A stretch of 20,607 nt of DNA from Ruminococcus flavefaciens (lineage in GTDB: Bacteria; Bacillota; Clostridia; Oscillospirales; Ruminococcaceae). Each line of letters begins with the position of its first letter. Position 1 is the first letter of the stretch. The notes beneath the pieces were generated by a model. That model was not told the DNA's origin. It did not search any database and saw only the letters and a program-made list of their open reading frames with translations. Below, one piece after another: positions 6,022 through 14,342 of the stretch. The translations under genes and the position numbers were made by a program. The DNA lies in contig DFJW01000036.1 of the NCBI GenBank assembly GCA_002373775.1, forward strand, positions 1,222 to 21,828, read 5' to 3'.

Positions 6022-7818
6022 ATGGACGAAAACTTCTCTATTTTCAACATTTTCACCATGCTGGGCGGTCTGGCTTTCTTCCTCTACGGAATGAATGTAA
6101 TGTCCACGGGACTTGAAAAGCTGACCGGAGGCAAACTGGAAGTTGCTCTGAAGAAAATGACTTCCAACAAGATAAAGGCAATACTTCTCGGAATGGGAGT
6201 TACTGTGGCTATCCAGTCTTCGTCTGCGATGACGGTAATGCTGGTCGGCCTTGTAAATTCGGGTATCATGGAGCTTGAACAGACGGTTTGCGTCTGTTTC
6301 GGCGCAGATATCGGAACGACTCTGACAGCGTGGATACTCAGTCTTGCAGGTCTTGAAGGCGACAATATCTTCATAAAAATGCTGAAACCGACTTCTTTTT
6401 CTCCGCTTGTCGCACTTGTGGGCGTTATGTTCATAATGATACCCAAGAAGAACAAGAAGAAGGATATCGGACGTATCCTCATGGGCTTTTCCGTCCTTAT
6501 GACAGGTATGACTCTTATGTCGGGGGCTGCTGAGCCTCTTGCCGAGTCTCCGAAGTTCAGAGAGGCACTCACAGCTTTTGAGAATCCCTTCCTTGGCGTT
6601 ATAGTCGGAGCAGGATTTACAGGAGTGATACAGAGTTCGGCAGCTTCTATAGGAATACTTCAGGCATTTTCAAAAACCGGCGGACTTACGGTCGGAATGG
6701 CACTGCCCATAGTTATGGGACTTAACATAGGAACATGCGTTACGGCGCTTATCTCAAGTATCGGCGTAAAAAAGAACGCCAAGCGCGTTGCCTGCATACA
6801 CATACTCATCAAGGTCGTAGGAACTCTCGTTCTGCTGCCTGTTGCACTTATTCTCCAGCACATAGTTCAGCTGAGCCTTTTCGACAAGACTACAAATGCT
6901 CTTGGCATTGCGGTGATGCACACGATATTCAACCTTGCTATCACATTCATGCTCATCCCCTTTGCTGCTCAGCTTGTAAAGCTCTCGAAGCTTATAGTCA
7001 GGGACGGAAAGAGTACTTCCGAATCTGACAGCAAGCGTCCGCTCAAGGGACTGGACGACCGTCTTCTCAGAACCCCTGCCGTTGCTGTTGAGGCATGCAA
7101 GGGCACTACTATCGAAATGGCTGAGCTTACACGCACGACCATCTCCATGGCGCTGGACATACTCCTTAACTATAACGAGGAAACTGCCGATCTAATAACC
7201 GAGAATGAAGACATCATCGACGGCTATGAGGACAAGATAAACAGCTACCTGCTGAAGATATCCAAGAGTTCAGTCACCGGCGCTGACAGCCGAAGTGTTT
7301 CGAAGATGATGCACTGCGTCGGCAATTTCGAGCGCATCTCAGACCATGCTGTGAACCTTGTGGAGTCCGCTCAGGAGATGCACGACAAGGGAATAACCTT
7401 CTCTGACGAGTGCGTGAACGAGATAAAGATAATCACTGATGCCATTGCTGAGAACATCAACCGCGCATTTGATGCGTACAAGATGAACGATCTGGCGATC
7501 GCACACAAAGTCGAGCCGCTGGAGGAAGTCGTTGACAACCTCAGCACAGAACTGAAGAACAGGCACATCCGCCGTCTCCAGAATGACGAGTGTACAGTTG
7601 AACTGGGATACATCTTCCAGGACGTGCTGACGAATCTGGAGAGAGTATCGGATCACTGCTCGAACATCGCCGGCTGTCTCATCGAAACAGACGAGAAGAC
7701 CAATATCCACGCTTATCTCCACGACGTAAAGGAGAACGACGAGATATTCAGAAAGGAATACAGAGCCTATGCAGAGATTTATTTCAGCAGGCTCGATGCT
7801 CCTGAAGTAAAGGCATAA
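6022..7818 (+). CDS. Na+/phosphate cotransporter family protein with PhoU-like C-terminal domain
   Basis: A 598-residue member of the Na/Pi-cotransporter (NptA/YjbB, SLC34-type) family. The membrane part (about residues 10-320) holds two inverted repeats, each with the signature glutamine-serine motif: VAIQSSSAMT (QSSSA at 65-69) and GVIQSSAAS (QSSAA at 205-209), followed by GADIGTT and LNIGTC respectively. From about 350 to 590 lies a helical PhoU-like regulatory domain with the paired motifs MMHCVGNFERISDHAVNL and LTNLERVSDHCSNIAG, as in most bacterial family members. It moves phosphate with sodium; bacterial members may import or export, so direction is not certain from sequence. AGGAG precedes the ATG. 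It forms a single-gene unit with promoter, Pho-box-like site and terminator. Confidence 0.95.
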   Translation: MDENFSIFNIFTMLGGLAFFLYGMNVMSTGLEKLTGGKLEVALKKMTSNKIKAILLGMGVTVAIQSSSAMTVMLVGLVNSGIMELEQTVCVCFGADIGTTLTAWILSLAGLEGDNIFIKMLKPTSFSPLVALVGVMFIMIPKKNKKKDIGRILMGFSVLMTGMTLMSGAAEPLAESPKFREALTAFENPFLGVIVGAGFTGVIQSSAASIGILQAFSKTGGLTVGMALPIVMGLNIGTCVTALISSIGVKKNAKRVACIHILIKVVGTLVLLPVALILQHIVQLSLFDKTTNALGIAVMHTIFNLAITFMLIPFAAQLVKLSKLIVRDGKSTSESDSKRPLKGLDDRLLRTPAVAVEACKGTTIEMAELTRTTISMALDILLNYNEETADLITENEDIIDGYEDKINSYLLKISKSSVTGADSRSVSKMMHCVGNFERISDHAVNLVESAQEMHDKGITFSDECVNEIKIITDAIAENINRAFDAYKMNDLAIAHKVEPLEEVVDNLSTELKNRHIRRLQNDECTVELGYIFQDVLTNLERVSDHCSNIAGCLIETDEKTNIHAYLHDVKENDEIFRKEYRAYAEIYFSRLDAPEVKA

Positions 7819-7822
7819 GATA

Positions 7823-7864
7823 AAGGCACACGGAGAGCTCCTCTGTGTGCCTTGTGTTTTTTAT
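7823..7864 (+). terminator. terminator of the Na+/phosphate cotransporter gene
   Basis: A 13-bp stem with one G-U pair (7823-7835 with 7841-7853; outer arm AAGGCACAC / GTGTGCCTT), followed by TTGTGTTTTTT. Confidence 0.9.
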
Positions 7865-7879
7865 CAGCGTTGCAGACCG

Positions 7880-7925
7880 CATAAAACAAAGATCCCCTGC
7901 GTGACCGTGAGTTGTCCGCAGGGGA
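7880..7925 (-). terminator. terminator of rpsT
   Basis: On the minus strand TCCCCTGCG (7925-7917) pairs with CGCAGGGGA (7901-7893), followed by TCTTTGTTTTAT. The 15-nt loop is somewhat large. Confidence 0.78.
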
Positions 7926-7956
7926 GAATTTATGCTGTATTTCAATCAAGACTTAA

Positions 7957-8199
7957 TCAGTCAGCAGCATTGAGCTTCTTAGCGAGCTGAGACTTCTTTC
8001 TTGCAGCCTTATTCTTGTGCATAAGGCCCTTAGCGCAAGCCTGGTCAACTCTCTTGATAGCTACCTTGATAGCCTCAGGAGTCATCTCGGCATCAGCCTT
8101 CTTGAGAACAGTCTTGAGATTGGACTTTCTTGCTTTGTTGGCAGCAGCCTTGGTTGCATTAACCTTAACTCTCTTCTTAGCAGATTTAATGTTCGGCAT
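7957..8199 (-). CDS. rpsT: 30S ribosomal protein S20
   Basis: S20 is a primary 16S rRNA-binding protein of the small subunit. The 80-residue product is very basic and starts MPNIKSAKKRVKVNATKA. It continues RKSNLKTVLKK and AIKRVDQACAKGLMHKNKAARKKSQLAKKL, all standard for the family. A near-perfect ribosome binding site AAGGAGGTG precedes the start at 8199; an in-frame upstream ATG at 8391 lies before the promoter and is ignored. It is divergent from gpr, the arrangement seen in many Firmicutes. It has an extended -10 promoter and a structured leader of about 118 bases, which could mediate feedback control. Confidence 0.97.
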   Translation of the reverse strand: MPNIKSAKKRVKVNATKAAANKARKSNLKTVLKKADAEMTPEAIKVAIKRVDQACAKGLMHKNKAARKKSQLAKKLNAAD

Positions 8200-8258
8200 T
8201 TCGTTACACCTCCTTGAAATGTGCGCACTGCATAAACAGCGGCATTTTACAGATAATA

Positions 8259-8306
8259 GGATACGCACGGGTTTGCGCATCCCGACAGCTGCAACGCACA
8301 GCTGTC
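8259..8306 (-). promoter_or_regulatory. structured rpsT leader (two consecutive hairpins)
   Basis: In the minus-strand leader, GACAGCTG (8306-8299) pairs perfectly with CAGCTGTC (8291-8284). Directly after it GGATGCGC (8282-8275) pairs with GCGTATCC (8266-8259) with one G-U pair. Neither is followed by a U-tract. The position between promoter and ribosome binding site suggests a protein- or RNA-binding control element. Confidence 0.5.
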
Positions 8307-8323
8307 CTACTGAGACAATGTTA

Positions 8324-8352
8324 ATTATAACATTATTCGCATTTATTTTCAA
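8324..8352 (-). promoter_or_regulatory. extended -10 promoter of rpsT
   Basis: Minus strand TTGAAA (8352-8347), 17-bp spacer, TATAAT (8329-8324), with TGT before the -10 box. Confidence 0.87.
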
Positions 8353-8441
8353 TAGGCAAAAAGGGGGAATAATGAGAGAAATTTTCTCCACAAATCAAGC
8401 AATATGCACAATTGACACATTACACGAAGGAGGAACAGGGT

Positions 8442-9290
8442 GTGAACGCAAGAACCGATCTGGCAGTTGAGAGCTTTTCGGCGGAGGAAATGCCCGAAGG
8501 CATAAGCATGGATGTCCGCGGAAAGGCTTTCAGCATCACCGAGATAGTCATAGACGATGACAGATATTCAGAAAGCCTCGGCAAAGGAAAAGGCAGATAT
8601 ATCACTCTCGAAGGCGGCAGACTGAGCCGATTTTCGGAGGACTATGAGGACATGGTGACCGAGTTTGCCGCCGAGCTAAAAGATTTTGTTCCGGATGGGG
8701 ACATACTCGTCGTCGGACTCGGCAACAATGACATAACCCCGGACGCTCTCGGTCCGCAGACGGCTTCAAAAGTCCTTGCCACACGTCATCTCAGGGAAGA
8801 GTTCGACAATGAGGAAGAAGCTTTTCTCACGTCTCTCAGGCGCGTCAGTGTGATAGCCGGCGGAGTGCTCGGTCAGACCGGCATAGAGACGGCGGAGATG
8901 ATAACGGCTCTCATCGCACAGCTGCATCCGGCAGGCATCATAGCTGTTGACGCTCTTGCATGTTCGGATGTGCGCAGGCTTGGGACGACTATCCAGCTGA
9001 CGGACAGCGGCATATCTCCCGGCAGCGGAGTCGCTAATTCCCGCCGTGAGCTTTCACAGCGCATGCTGGGGATACCGGTCACGGCTATAGGAGTGCCGAC
9101 GGTGGTGGATGTCCACACCATAGTCCGCAGCCTTACGGGGAGCAGAGTTGATCCGGATATGCCGAACATGATAGTCACGCCGAGGGATATCGACCGGCTC
9201 ACCGAACGTGCCTCCCGGCTCATAGCTTTCGGAATTGACCTTGCGCTGCATCCGTCACTGAGTCTGGCGGATATCCGGGGGCTGTTCTGA
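8442..9290 (+). CDS. gpr: germination protease (GPR, peptidase family A25)
   Basis: GPR starts degradation of small acid-soluble proteins during spore germination. The 282-residue product shows the family landmarks ARTDLAVES at the very N-terminus, VVGLGNNDITPDALGP, LATRHL, VLGQTGIETAEM, VDALACSDVRRLGTTIQLTD, GISPGSGVANSRRELS, VTAIGVPTVVDVHTIV and MIVTPRDID. The GTG start at 8442 follows AAGGAGG with an eight-base gap; a TTG at 8412 lacks a ribosome binding site. It is shorter than the Bacillus enzyme (about 370 residues): the propeptide before RTDLAVE is only three residues, and a segment of roughly 70 residues between VVDV and VTP is absent. It lies divergent from rpsT. In Bacillus gpr is forespore-expressed; no convincing sigma-G promoter was identified here. 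Confidence 0.94.
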   Translation: MNARTDLAVESFSAEEMPEGISMDVRGKAFSITEIVIDDDRYSESLGKGKGRYITLEGGRLSRFSEDYEDMVTEFAAELKDFVPDGDILVVGLGNNDITPDALGPQTASKVLATRHLREEFDNEEEAFLTSLRRVSVIAGGVLGQTGIETAEMITALIAQLHPAGIIAVDALACSDVRRLGTTIQLTDSGISPGSGVANSRRELSQRMLGIPVTAIGVPTVVDVHTIVRSLTGSRVDPDMPNMIVTPRDIDRLTERASRLIAFGIDLALHPSLSLADIRGLF

Positions 9291-9325
9291 GAAAGGAAAA
9301 TGCCGGGGCTTGATGCTCCGGCATT
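9291..9325 (-). terminator. terminator of the acidic lipoprotein gene, possibly shared with gpr
   Basis: An 11-bp stem with one G-U pair (AATGCCGGGGC at 9299-9309 with GCTCCGGCATT at 9315-9325) lies between the convergent genes. The U-rich tail (TTTTCCTTTC) is on the minus strand only, so it mainly serves the lipoprotein gene. Confidence 0.8.
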
Positions 9326-9331
9326 GATATG

Positions 9332-10210
9332 TCAGTTAAGGCTTGACCAGTCCATTGTTTCAAGTTCCTTGAGTGCTTTTTCGAGTTCTTCTTCGTCTAC
9401 GCCTTCAAGAGCCTTGTCCCAGTCGATATCGTCAAGATCTCCGAGAGCGGATTCCCAGTCGGTATCTTTAAAACCTTCGATAGCCTTGTTGATATCGTCT
9501 TCATTTATTCCGAGATCACCTGAGCCGTCTCCGAGGTCAGCATCTTCGAGAAGATCTTCAAAGCCGCTGAGGTCGAAATTCTCTTCCCATGAATCAATAT
9601 CGAAGGGAGTGAACTCATCGACTTTTTCGAGGTAGAATTCAACAGAAACGCCGTCCTCACTCTCGCTGAGGAAGAGCAGACCGTCTTCGTATTTCATTTC
9701 GCTGGATTCGCCGTCGATCGTCATTTCGATAGTGTTGCTGCCGGTCACATTCCATGTGCCTTCCTGATGCTCTTCGGCTGCGTCACTTGTGAGAGTGCCG
9801 TCTTCGTAGAGTTCGAACTGAACGAGAGCGTATACAGGCAGTCCGAAGAGACTGTCCATTTTCTTGCCGTTGAAGGTGAGTTCCTTGCCCTGCCACTTGC
9901 CGACGTAAGTTTCCTTGTCGGCTGAGCCTATGGACGAACCTTTTTTCTTGTCGTTCTTGGAGCTCTTCTTGTCCTCAGAACTTGGCTCGCTCTCTTCATC
10001 ATCTTCTGAAGCGGGCTGCTCGGAGAGATTCTCACCTGTCTCTTCTTCCTTTTTCTCTTCCTCGTCGTCTGCTTCGGCGCCGTCTGTATCGGAGCTGCTT
10101 GAAGATGACTTCTTGGAAGAGCTGTCACTGTCGGAATCCTTGTCTCCGCATGAAGCGAAAGCGCATGTGATTGTCATGCATGCTAAGAGAGCTGCTAAAA
10201 GTTTTTTCAT
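9332..10210 (-). CDS. acidic lipoprotein with Ser/Glu/Lys linker and lipocalin-like domain
   Basis: The 292-residue product starts MKKLLAALLACMTITCAFASCG, a lipoprotein signal with the cysteine at 21 (lipobox FASC, slightly atypical at -3). Residues 22-95 form a low-complexity Ser/Asp/Glu/Lys linker. The next part (about 98-210) starts YVGKWQGKELTFNG and continues with FELYEDGTLTSD and HQEGTWNVTGSNTIEMTI, resembling the lipocalin-like lipoprotein at 1076-1474. The C-terminal 80 residues are extremely acidic and contain short repeats of the form DW..AL (TDWESAL, IDWDKAL, MDWSSL). Predicted to be exposed on the outer face of the membrane. AAAGGAGG precedes the start at 10210. The ligand is unknown; the acidic tail might bind cations or basic surfaces, which is speculation. 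Confidence 0.85.
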   Translation of the reverse strand: MKKLLAALLACMTITCAFASCGDKDSDSDSSSKKSSSSSSDTDGAEADDEEEKKEEETGENLSEQPASEDDEESEPSSEDKKSSKNDKKKGSSIGSADKETYVGKWQGKELTFNGKKMDSLFGLPVYALVQFELYEDGTLTSDAAEEHQEGTWNVTGSNTIEMTIDGESSEMKYEDGLLFLSESEDGVSVEFYLEKVDEFTPFDIDSWEENFDLSGFEDLLEDADLGDGSGDLGINEDDINKAIEGFKDTDWESALGDLDDIDWDKALEGVDEEELEKALKELETMDWSSLN

Positions 10211-10272
10211 AATGTCCTCCTTTATATCATGGCAAACGGCAGAAAAAAGTATCCTGCCTTTACTATGACAAC

Positions 10273-10301
10273 ATTATAACACATCTTTCCGGCAAAGTAA
10301 A
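10273..10301 (-). promoter_or_regulatory. promoter of the acidic lipoprotein gene
   Basis: Minus strand TTTACT (10301-10296), 17-bp spacer, TATAAT (10278-10273) with an upstream TGT extended -10. The 335-bp gap up to hrcA holds this promoter, the heat-shock promoter and CIRCE; nothing gene-like was seen in the remaining AT-rich stretch 10302-10463. Confidence 0.75.
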
Positions 10302-10463
10302 GTGCGCAGAGAAAATTGATATTATTTTGACACCATACTGTTTTCGGTTTTTTTCCGAGGTGAAAAAGAGGTGATATTTTTGTGTATGAGCCACTTTGCT
10401 TATAAATTATCACCGGGATTTACTGAAGGGATTAGTGCAAAATGCTGAAAATGTCATAAACCC

Positions 10464-10492
10464 TTGACAAAGCTCTCCAATAGTGATAAATT
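10464..10492 (+). promoter_or_regulatory. heat-shock operon promoter
   Basis: A perfect TTGACA (10464-10469), 17-bp spacer and TAAATT (10487-10492). The -10 box lies just upstream of CIRCE, so HrcA bound there would cover the transcription start. Confidence 0.82.
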
Positions 10493-10496
10493 ATAG

Positions 10497-10523
10497 TTAG
10501 CACTCGGAGAGTGAGAGTGCTAA
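10497..10523 (+). promoter_or_regulatory. CIRCE operator (HrcA binding site)
   Basis: TTAGCACTC (10497-10505), nine-base spacer, GAGTGCTAA (10515-10523): an exact match to both arms of the CIRCE consensus. HrcA binds here and represses the operon at normal temperature; the encoded HrcA is the next gene. Confidence 0.98.
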
Positions 10524-10545
10524 AAAGAGAAAGGTTGTGAAGATC

Positions 10546-11595
10546 GTGGACGACAGAAAGCTGAAAATACTTGCTGCTGTGGTTGACGAGTATGTCCGTA
10601 CAGGTGAACCTGTAGGCTCGAAAGCGATCTCCAAGCATGATGATATCAATGTATCTGCTGCAACGATCAGAAATGATATGGCTGCACTCGAACAGATGGG
10701 ATATCTCGAACAGCCTCATACATCAGCCGGAAGAGTGCCTACCTTCATGGGCTACAGGCTGTATATCGACAAGCTGATGAAGCTTCCCGAACTTCCGGAT
10801 GCTGAGAAGGAAAGGCTCGACGCCATGCTCGGCGATGAGGATACTCCCGAGGAACTGCTGATACAGAATGCTGCTACGGCTTTGACAGAACTTACCCAGT
10901 GTGCTGCGGTTGTGACAAATTCGGCGCCCAGGTTCTCTGTCATATCAAAAGTCGAAGTTATACCGACAGGCAAACGTCTTTACGTTATACTGCTGATAAC
11001 ATCCAGCGGCAGCATAAAAAACAAAGCTTGCAGACTTGAATTCGACCTCAATCATGAGCAGCTTGAATTCTTTACACATTATATAGAAGAAAATCTCAGC
11101 GGAGTATCCGTGGAGGAGCTTTCCGAGGAGATGTTCGACAAAATGGTAGCTGCGGTCAGCGCGTATATGATCTCCCTTTCACCGCTGGTAAAGGGCATAT
11201 GTGAGCTTTCCGAAGACCTTCGCCAGCAGGAACTTACAGTGCGTGGAGGCGAGAAACTCCTCTCCTGCAATGAGCTGGACAAAATGGAGGTCGTGCGCTT
11301 TATAGAGAACAAGGACGGACTTTCCGATATGCTGGAGGATGCCTTCAGCGGGATACAGGTCAGGTTCGGTTCCGAGAGCGGCAGCTTCGCCATAGGCAAT
11401 TCCAGCCTGATAGTCTCAAAGTACCGCAAACACGGCAAGGAGGCAGGTTCGCTGGGAGTCATAGGTCCTATGCGTGTCGATTACAAAAAGATAATACCTT
11501 ACGTCGATTACCTGACACAGAAGATATCTTCCCTGATGTCGGACGACGAAGATATGATAACAGGTCACGGCGCGGATAACGTTGCTGAGCCGTAG
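10546..11595 (+). CDS. hrcA: heat-inducible transcription repressor HrcA
   Basis: HrcA is the CIRCE-binding dimeric repressor of class I heat-shock genes. The 349-residue protein has the N-terminal winged helix (DDRKLKILAAVVDEY, GSKAIS, SAATIRNDMAALEQMG, the wing HTSAGRVPTFMGYR), a middle GAF-like part and the C-terminal dimerisation segment with LGVIGPMRVDYKKIIPYVDYL. The start at GTG 10546 is preferred because AAAGG lies eleven bases upstream; the in-frame GTG at 10537, adding three residues, would leave only two bases after AAAGG. It is first in the operon, directly behind CIRCE, and so autoregulated. The stop is 16 bases before the grpE start. Confidence 0.96.
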   Translation: MDDRKLKILAAVVDEYVRTGEPVGSKAISKHDDINVSAATIRNDMAALEQMGYLEQPHTSAGRVPTFMGYRLYIDKLMKLPELPDAEKERLDAMLGDEDTPEELLIQNAATALTELTQCAAVVTNSAPRFSVISKVEVIPTGKRLYVILLITSSGSIKNKACRLEFDLNHEQLEFFTHYIEENLSGVSVEELSEEMFDKMVAAVSAYMISLSPLVKGICELSEDLRQQELTVRGGEKLLSCNELDKMEVVRFIENKDGLSDMLEDAFSGIQVRFGSESGSFAIGNSSLIVSKYRKHGKEAGSLGVIGPMRVDYKKIIPYVDYLTQKISSLMSDDEDMITGHGADNVAEP

Positions 11596-11611
11596 GAAAG
11601 GAGATATGGAA

Positions 11612-12205
11612 ATGGACGAGAAAAATATCCCGGTCCCGGATGAGGAAGTCGAAGAGGATATATCAGAGATGACAGACGAGGCAGACATCTCCGCCGGCTC
11701 TGACGAAGAGGACGCAGCCAGCGAATACAACGACACTGCTTCAGCTTATGCTGAACTTGAAGAACAGGCAGCAAAACTCGAAGCAGAGCGCGATGAGTGG
11801 AAGGAGCAGTATACAAGGCTCTATGCCGAGTTCGACAACTTCCGCAAGCGCACTCAGAAGCAGATGTCGGAGACCTATCAGAACGCCTCAGTGGCTTCCA
11901 TAGAGAAGCTGCTGCCGGTGATCGACAGCTTTGAACGTTCCCTCGCTGTTGAATGTGCAGATGAGAATTTCAAGAACGGCATGCAGATGATCTGGGGACA
12001 GCTCCAGGACTATCTGACAAAGATGAACGTCACCGCCATTGAAGCACTGGGCGCAGAATTCGATCCCAATATACACAACGCCATACAGCAGCTCGAAAGC
12101 GCGGATTACGCTTCCGGTCAGGTGTGTGCAGTATTCCAGAAGGGATACATGATGGGCGATAAGCTGATAAGAGAAGCTATGGTGGCAGTTGCGGTTGAGC
12201 CGTAA
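11612..12205 (+). CDS. grpE: GrpE, DnaK nucleotide exchange factor
   Basis: GrpE releases ADP from DnaK. The 197-residue protein has an acidic, disordered N-terminus (about 1-45), a long coiled coil (LEEQAAKLEAERDEWKEQY, then YAEFDNFRKRTQKQM), the family segment IEKLLPVIDSFERSL, and the C-terminal beta domain that contacts DnaK (IEALGAEFDPNIHNAI, then FQKGYMMGDKLIREAMV). The ATG at 11612 sits eight bases behind AAAGGAG; an in-frame ATG at 11606 is too close to that site. It is the second gene of the CIRCE operon. Confidence 0.95.
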   Translation: MDEKNIPVPDEEVEEDISEMTDEADISAGSDEEDAASEYNDTASAYAELEEQAAKLEAERDEWKEQYTRLYAEFDNFRKRTQKQMSETYQNASVASIEKLLPVIDSFERSLAVECADENFKNGMQMIWGQLQDYLTKMNVTAIEALGAEFDPNIHNAIQQLESADYASGQVCAVFQKGYMMGDKLIREAMVAVAVEP

Positions 12206-12257
12206 GCGATATAAGTCATCACATCAGTAAAAACAAATAAACTATCCCCGATGAGGG

Positions 12258-12296
12258 ATACGCCGGCTGAAAGCTGAGGCTCAGGGCTGGCGGTAT
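12258..12296 (+). promoter_or_regulatory. hairpin in the grpE-dnaK intergenic region
   Basis: Between grpE and dnaK (107 bp), ATAC-GCCGGC (12258-12267) pairs with GCTGGC-G-GTAT (12286-12296), with one bulged G and one G-U pair, and TGA/TCA extends it inward. No U-tract follows; the dnaK ribosome binding site comes right after. It may be a processing or stability element that sets DnaK output relative to GrpE. Confidence 0.45.
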
Positions 12297-12312
12297 ATAG
12301 GAGGTATATATT

Positions 12313-14169
12313 ATGAGCAAGGTAATAGGTATTGATCTTGGTACAACTAATTCATGTGTAGCTGTTATGGAAGGCGGAAACGCAGTAGTTATCCCGAACA
12401 GCGAAGGTGCAAGAACTACTCCTTCAGTAGTTGCTTTCACAAATAACGGCGAGCGTCTCGTTGGTCAGGTGGCTAAGAGACAGGCTATCACAAACCACGA
12501 CAGAACTATCTCATCTATCAAGAGACACATGGGTTCTGATTATAAAGTTGCTATTGACGGCAAGAACTACACACCTCAGGAGATCAGCGCAATGATCCTC
12601 CAGAAGCTGAAGGCTGATGCTGAGGCTTATCTCGGCGAGTCAGTTTCTGAGGCTGTTATCACAGTTCCCGCTTACTTCACAGATGCTCAGAGACAGGCTA
12701 CCAAGGATGCCGGTCAGATCGCAGGTCTTAACGTAAGACGTATCATAAACGAGCCTACAGCAGCTGCTCTTTCATACGGTATCGACAAGGAAGAGGAGCA
12801 GACAGTAATGGTCTATGACCTCGGCGGCGGTACATTCGATGTATCTATCATCGAAATGGGCGAAGATGTTCAGCAGGTGCTCGCTACAGCAGGTAACAAC
12901 CGTCTCGGCGGCGATGATTTCGATCAGCGCATCATCAACTGGATCATTGAGGAATTCAAGAAGACAGAGGGCATCGACCTCTCACAGGACAAGATGGCTG
13001 CACAGAGACTCAAGGATGCTGCTGAAAAGTCCAAGATAGAGCTTTCATCCACAACAACTTCAAATATCAATATCCCGTTCATCACTGTTGATGCTACAGG
13101 TACTCCCAAGCACCTTGACCTCACACTTACACAGGCTAAGTTCAATGAACTGACAGCTGACCTCGTAGAGGCAACAATGGGACCTGTAAGACAGGCTCTC
13201 AGCGACAGCGGACTCCAGATCTCCGAGATCAACAAGGTCCTCATGGTCGGCGGTTCTTCAAGAATACCTGCTGTTCAGGACGCTGTAAAGAAGCTCATCG
13301 GCAAGGATCCTTTCAAGGGCATCAACCCTGATGAGTGCGTAGCTCTCGGTGCTGCATACCAGGGCGGCGTTCTCGGCGGCGAAGTAAAGAACGGTCTTCT
13401 CCTTCTTGATGTTACTCCCCTTTCACTCGGTATCGAGACAGCAGGCGGCGTATGCACAAGAATGATCGAGAGAAATACAACTATCCCCACAAAGAAGTCA
13501 CAGGTATTCTCTACCTACGCTGACAACCAGCCGGCAGTTGATATCAATGTACTTCAGGGTGAGCGTGAGTTCGCACGCGACAACAAGCAGTTAGGAACCT
13601 TCCGTCTCGACGGTATCGCTCCTGCACCCAGAGGAATCCCTCAGATCGAAGTAACATTCGATATCGACCAGAACGGTATCGTTCATGTATCCGCTAAGGA
13701 TCTCGGCACAGGCAAGGAGCAGAACATCACTATCACTTCTTCCACAAACATGTCCAAGGAAGATATCGACAAGGCTGTCAAGGAAGCTGAGCAGTATGCT
13801 GCTGAGGACAAGAAGCGCCGTGAGGCTGTTGACAACAAGAACGAGGCTGAGAATCTGGTATTCCAGTGCGAGAAGGCACTTGCTGATTTCGGCGACAAGG
13901 TATCTGCTGACGAGAAGGCCAATATCGAAGCTAAGTGCACAGCCCTCAAGTCTGCTTGTGCAGCTGAAAACAACGACGAGATCAAGTCCCTCAAGGATGA
14001 GCTCCAGAAGGCATTCTACGACCTCTCTGCAAAGATCTACCAGCAGGCTAACCCCAACGGCGGCGGCATAGATCCTTCACAGTTTGCAAACATGGGCGGC
14101 GCTGAGGCTGCTGATAACAACAGCGGAAACGATGACGGCGTTGTGGATGCAGACTTCACTGAGGTCTGA
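12313..14169 (+). CDS. dnaK: molecular chaperone DnaK (Hsp70)
   Basis: DnaK is the ATP-dependent Hsp70 chaperone. The 618-residue protein has the nucleotide-binding domain with [10 protein letters not shown] (residues 6-15), [11 protein letters not shown] (146-156), YDLGGGTFD (168-176) and [11 protein letters not shown]. Then come the linker region [11 protein letters not shown], the substrate-binding beta domain, the helical lid and a tail rich in Gly/Asn/Asp ending DADFTEV. The short loop after IKRHMG lacks the insertion found in Gram-negative DnaK, fitting a Firmicute. AGGAGGT precedes the ATG. The third gene of the CIRCE operon; it likely works with GrpE before it and DnaJ after it. Confidence 0.99.
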   Translation: MSKVIGIDLGTTNSCVAVMEGGNAVVIPNSEGARTTPSVVAFTNNGERLVGQVAKRQAITNHDRTISSIKRHMGSDYKVAIDGKNYTPQEISAMILQKLKADAEAYLGESVSEAVITVPAYFTDAQRQATKDAGQIAGLNVRRIINEPTAAALSYGIDKEEEQTVMVYDLGGGTFDVSIIEMGEDVQQVLATAGNNRLGGDDFDQRIINWIIEEFKKTEGIDLSQDKMAAQRLKDAAEKSKIELSSTTTSNINIPFITVDATGTPKHLDLTLTQAKFNELTADLVEATMGPVRQALSDSGLQISEINKVLMVGGSSRIPAVQDAVKKLIGKDPFKGINPDECVALGAAYQGGVLGGEVKNGLLLLDVTPLSLGIETAGGVCTRMIERNTTIPTKKSQVFSTYADNQPAVDINVLQGEREFARDNKQLGTFRLDGIAPAPRGIPQIEVTFDIDQNGIVHVSAKDLGTGKEQNITITSSTNMSKEDIDKAVKEAEQYAAEDKKRREAVDNKNEAENLVFQCEKALADFGDKVSADEKANIEAKCTALKSACAAENNDEIKSLKDELQKAFYDLSAKIYQQANPNGGGIDPSQFANMGGAEAADNNSGNDDGVVDADFTEV

Positions 14170-14172
14170 TCC

Positions 14173-14334
14173 ATGGGTAAGGATTTCAGAAAGAAACTTG
14201 TTACCATAGTTCTGCTGATCGGGATAGGCTTGCTGGTCTGGTACGGACTTAAATGGTTCGGAGGAGTCGCAGACGACAATGCCGGCAGTACCTATGACGG
14301 CGTGAGCAGATACGAGCAGCAGATACAGAATTGA
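14173..14334 (+). CDS. 53-residue single-pass membrane protein inside the dnaK operon
   Basis: This short frame starts three bases after the dnaK stop and has a ribosome binding site GAGG (14161-14164) inside the last dnaK codons at an eight-base spacing. The protein starts MGKDFRKKL with a basic N-terminus and has one hydrophobic helix (about residues 9-29, VTIVLLIGIGLLVWYGLKWF). A short hydrophilic tail ends SRYEQQIQN. By the positive-inside rule the N-terminus should be cytoplasmic. I recognise no family. Tight coupling to dnaK suggests heat-shock co-expression, perhaps as a small membrane stress protein, but the role is not deducible. It is too short for many gene finders and easily missed. 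Confidence 0.72.
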   Translation: MGKDFRKKLVTIVLLIGIGLLVWYGLKWFGGVADDNAGSTYDGVSRYEQQIQN

Positions 14335-14342
14335 TGATACTT

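Noticed and set aside
8412..8441. TTG start for gpr giving a 13-residue propeptide
   Set aside because: It would give a Bacillus-like propeptide length, but there is no ribosome binding site before it, while GTG 8442 has AAGGAGG at ideal spacing. Kept only as a possibility.
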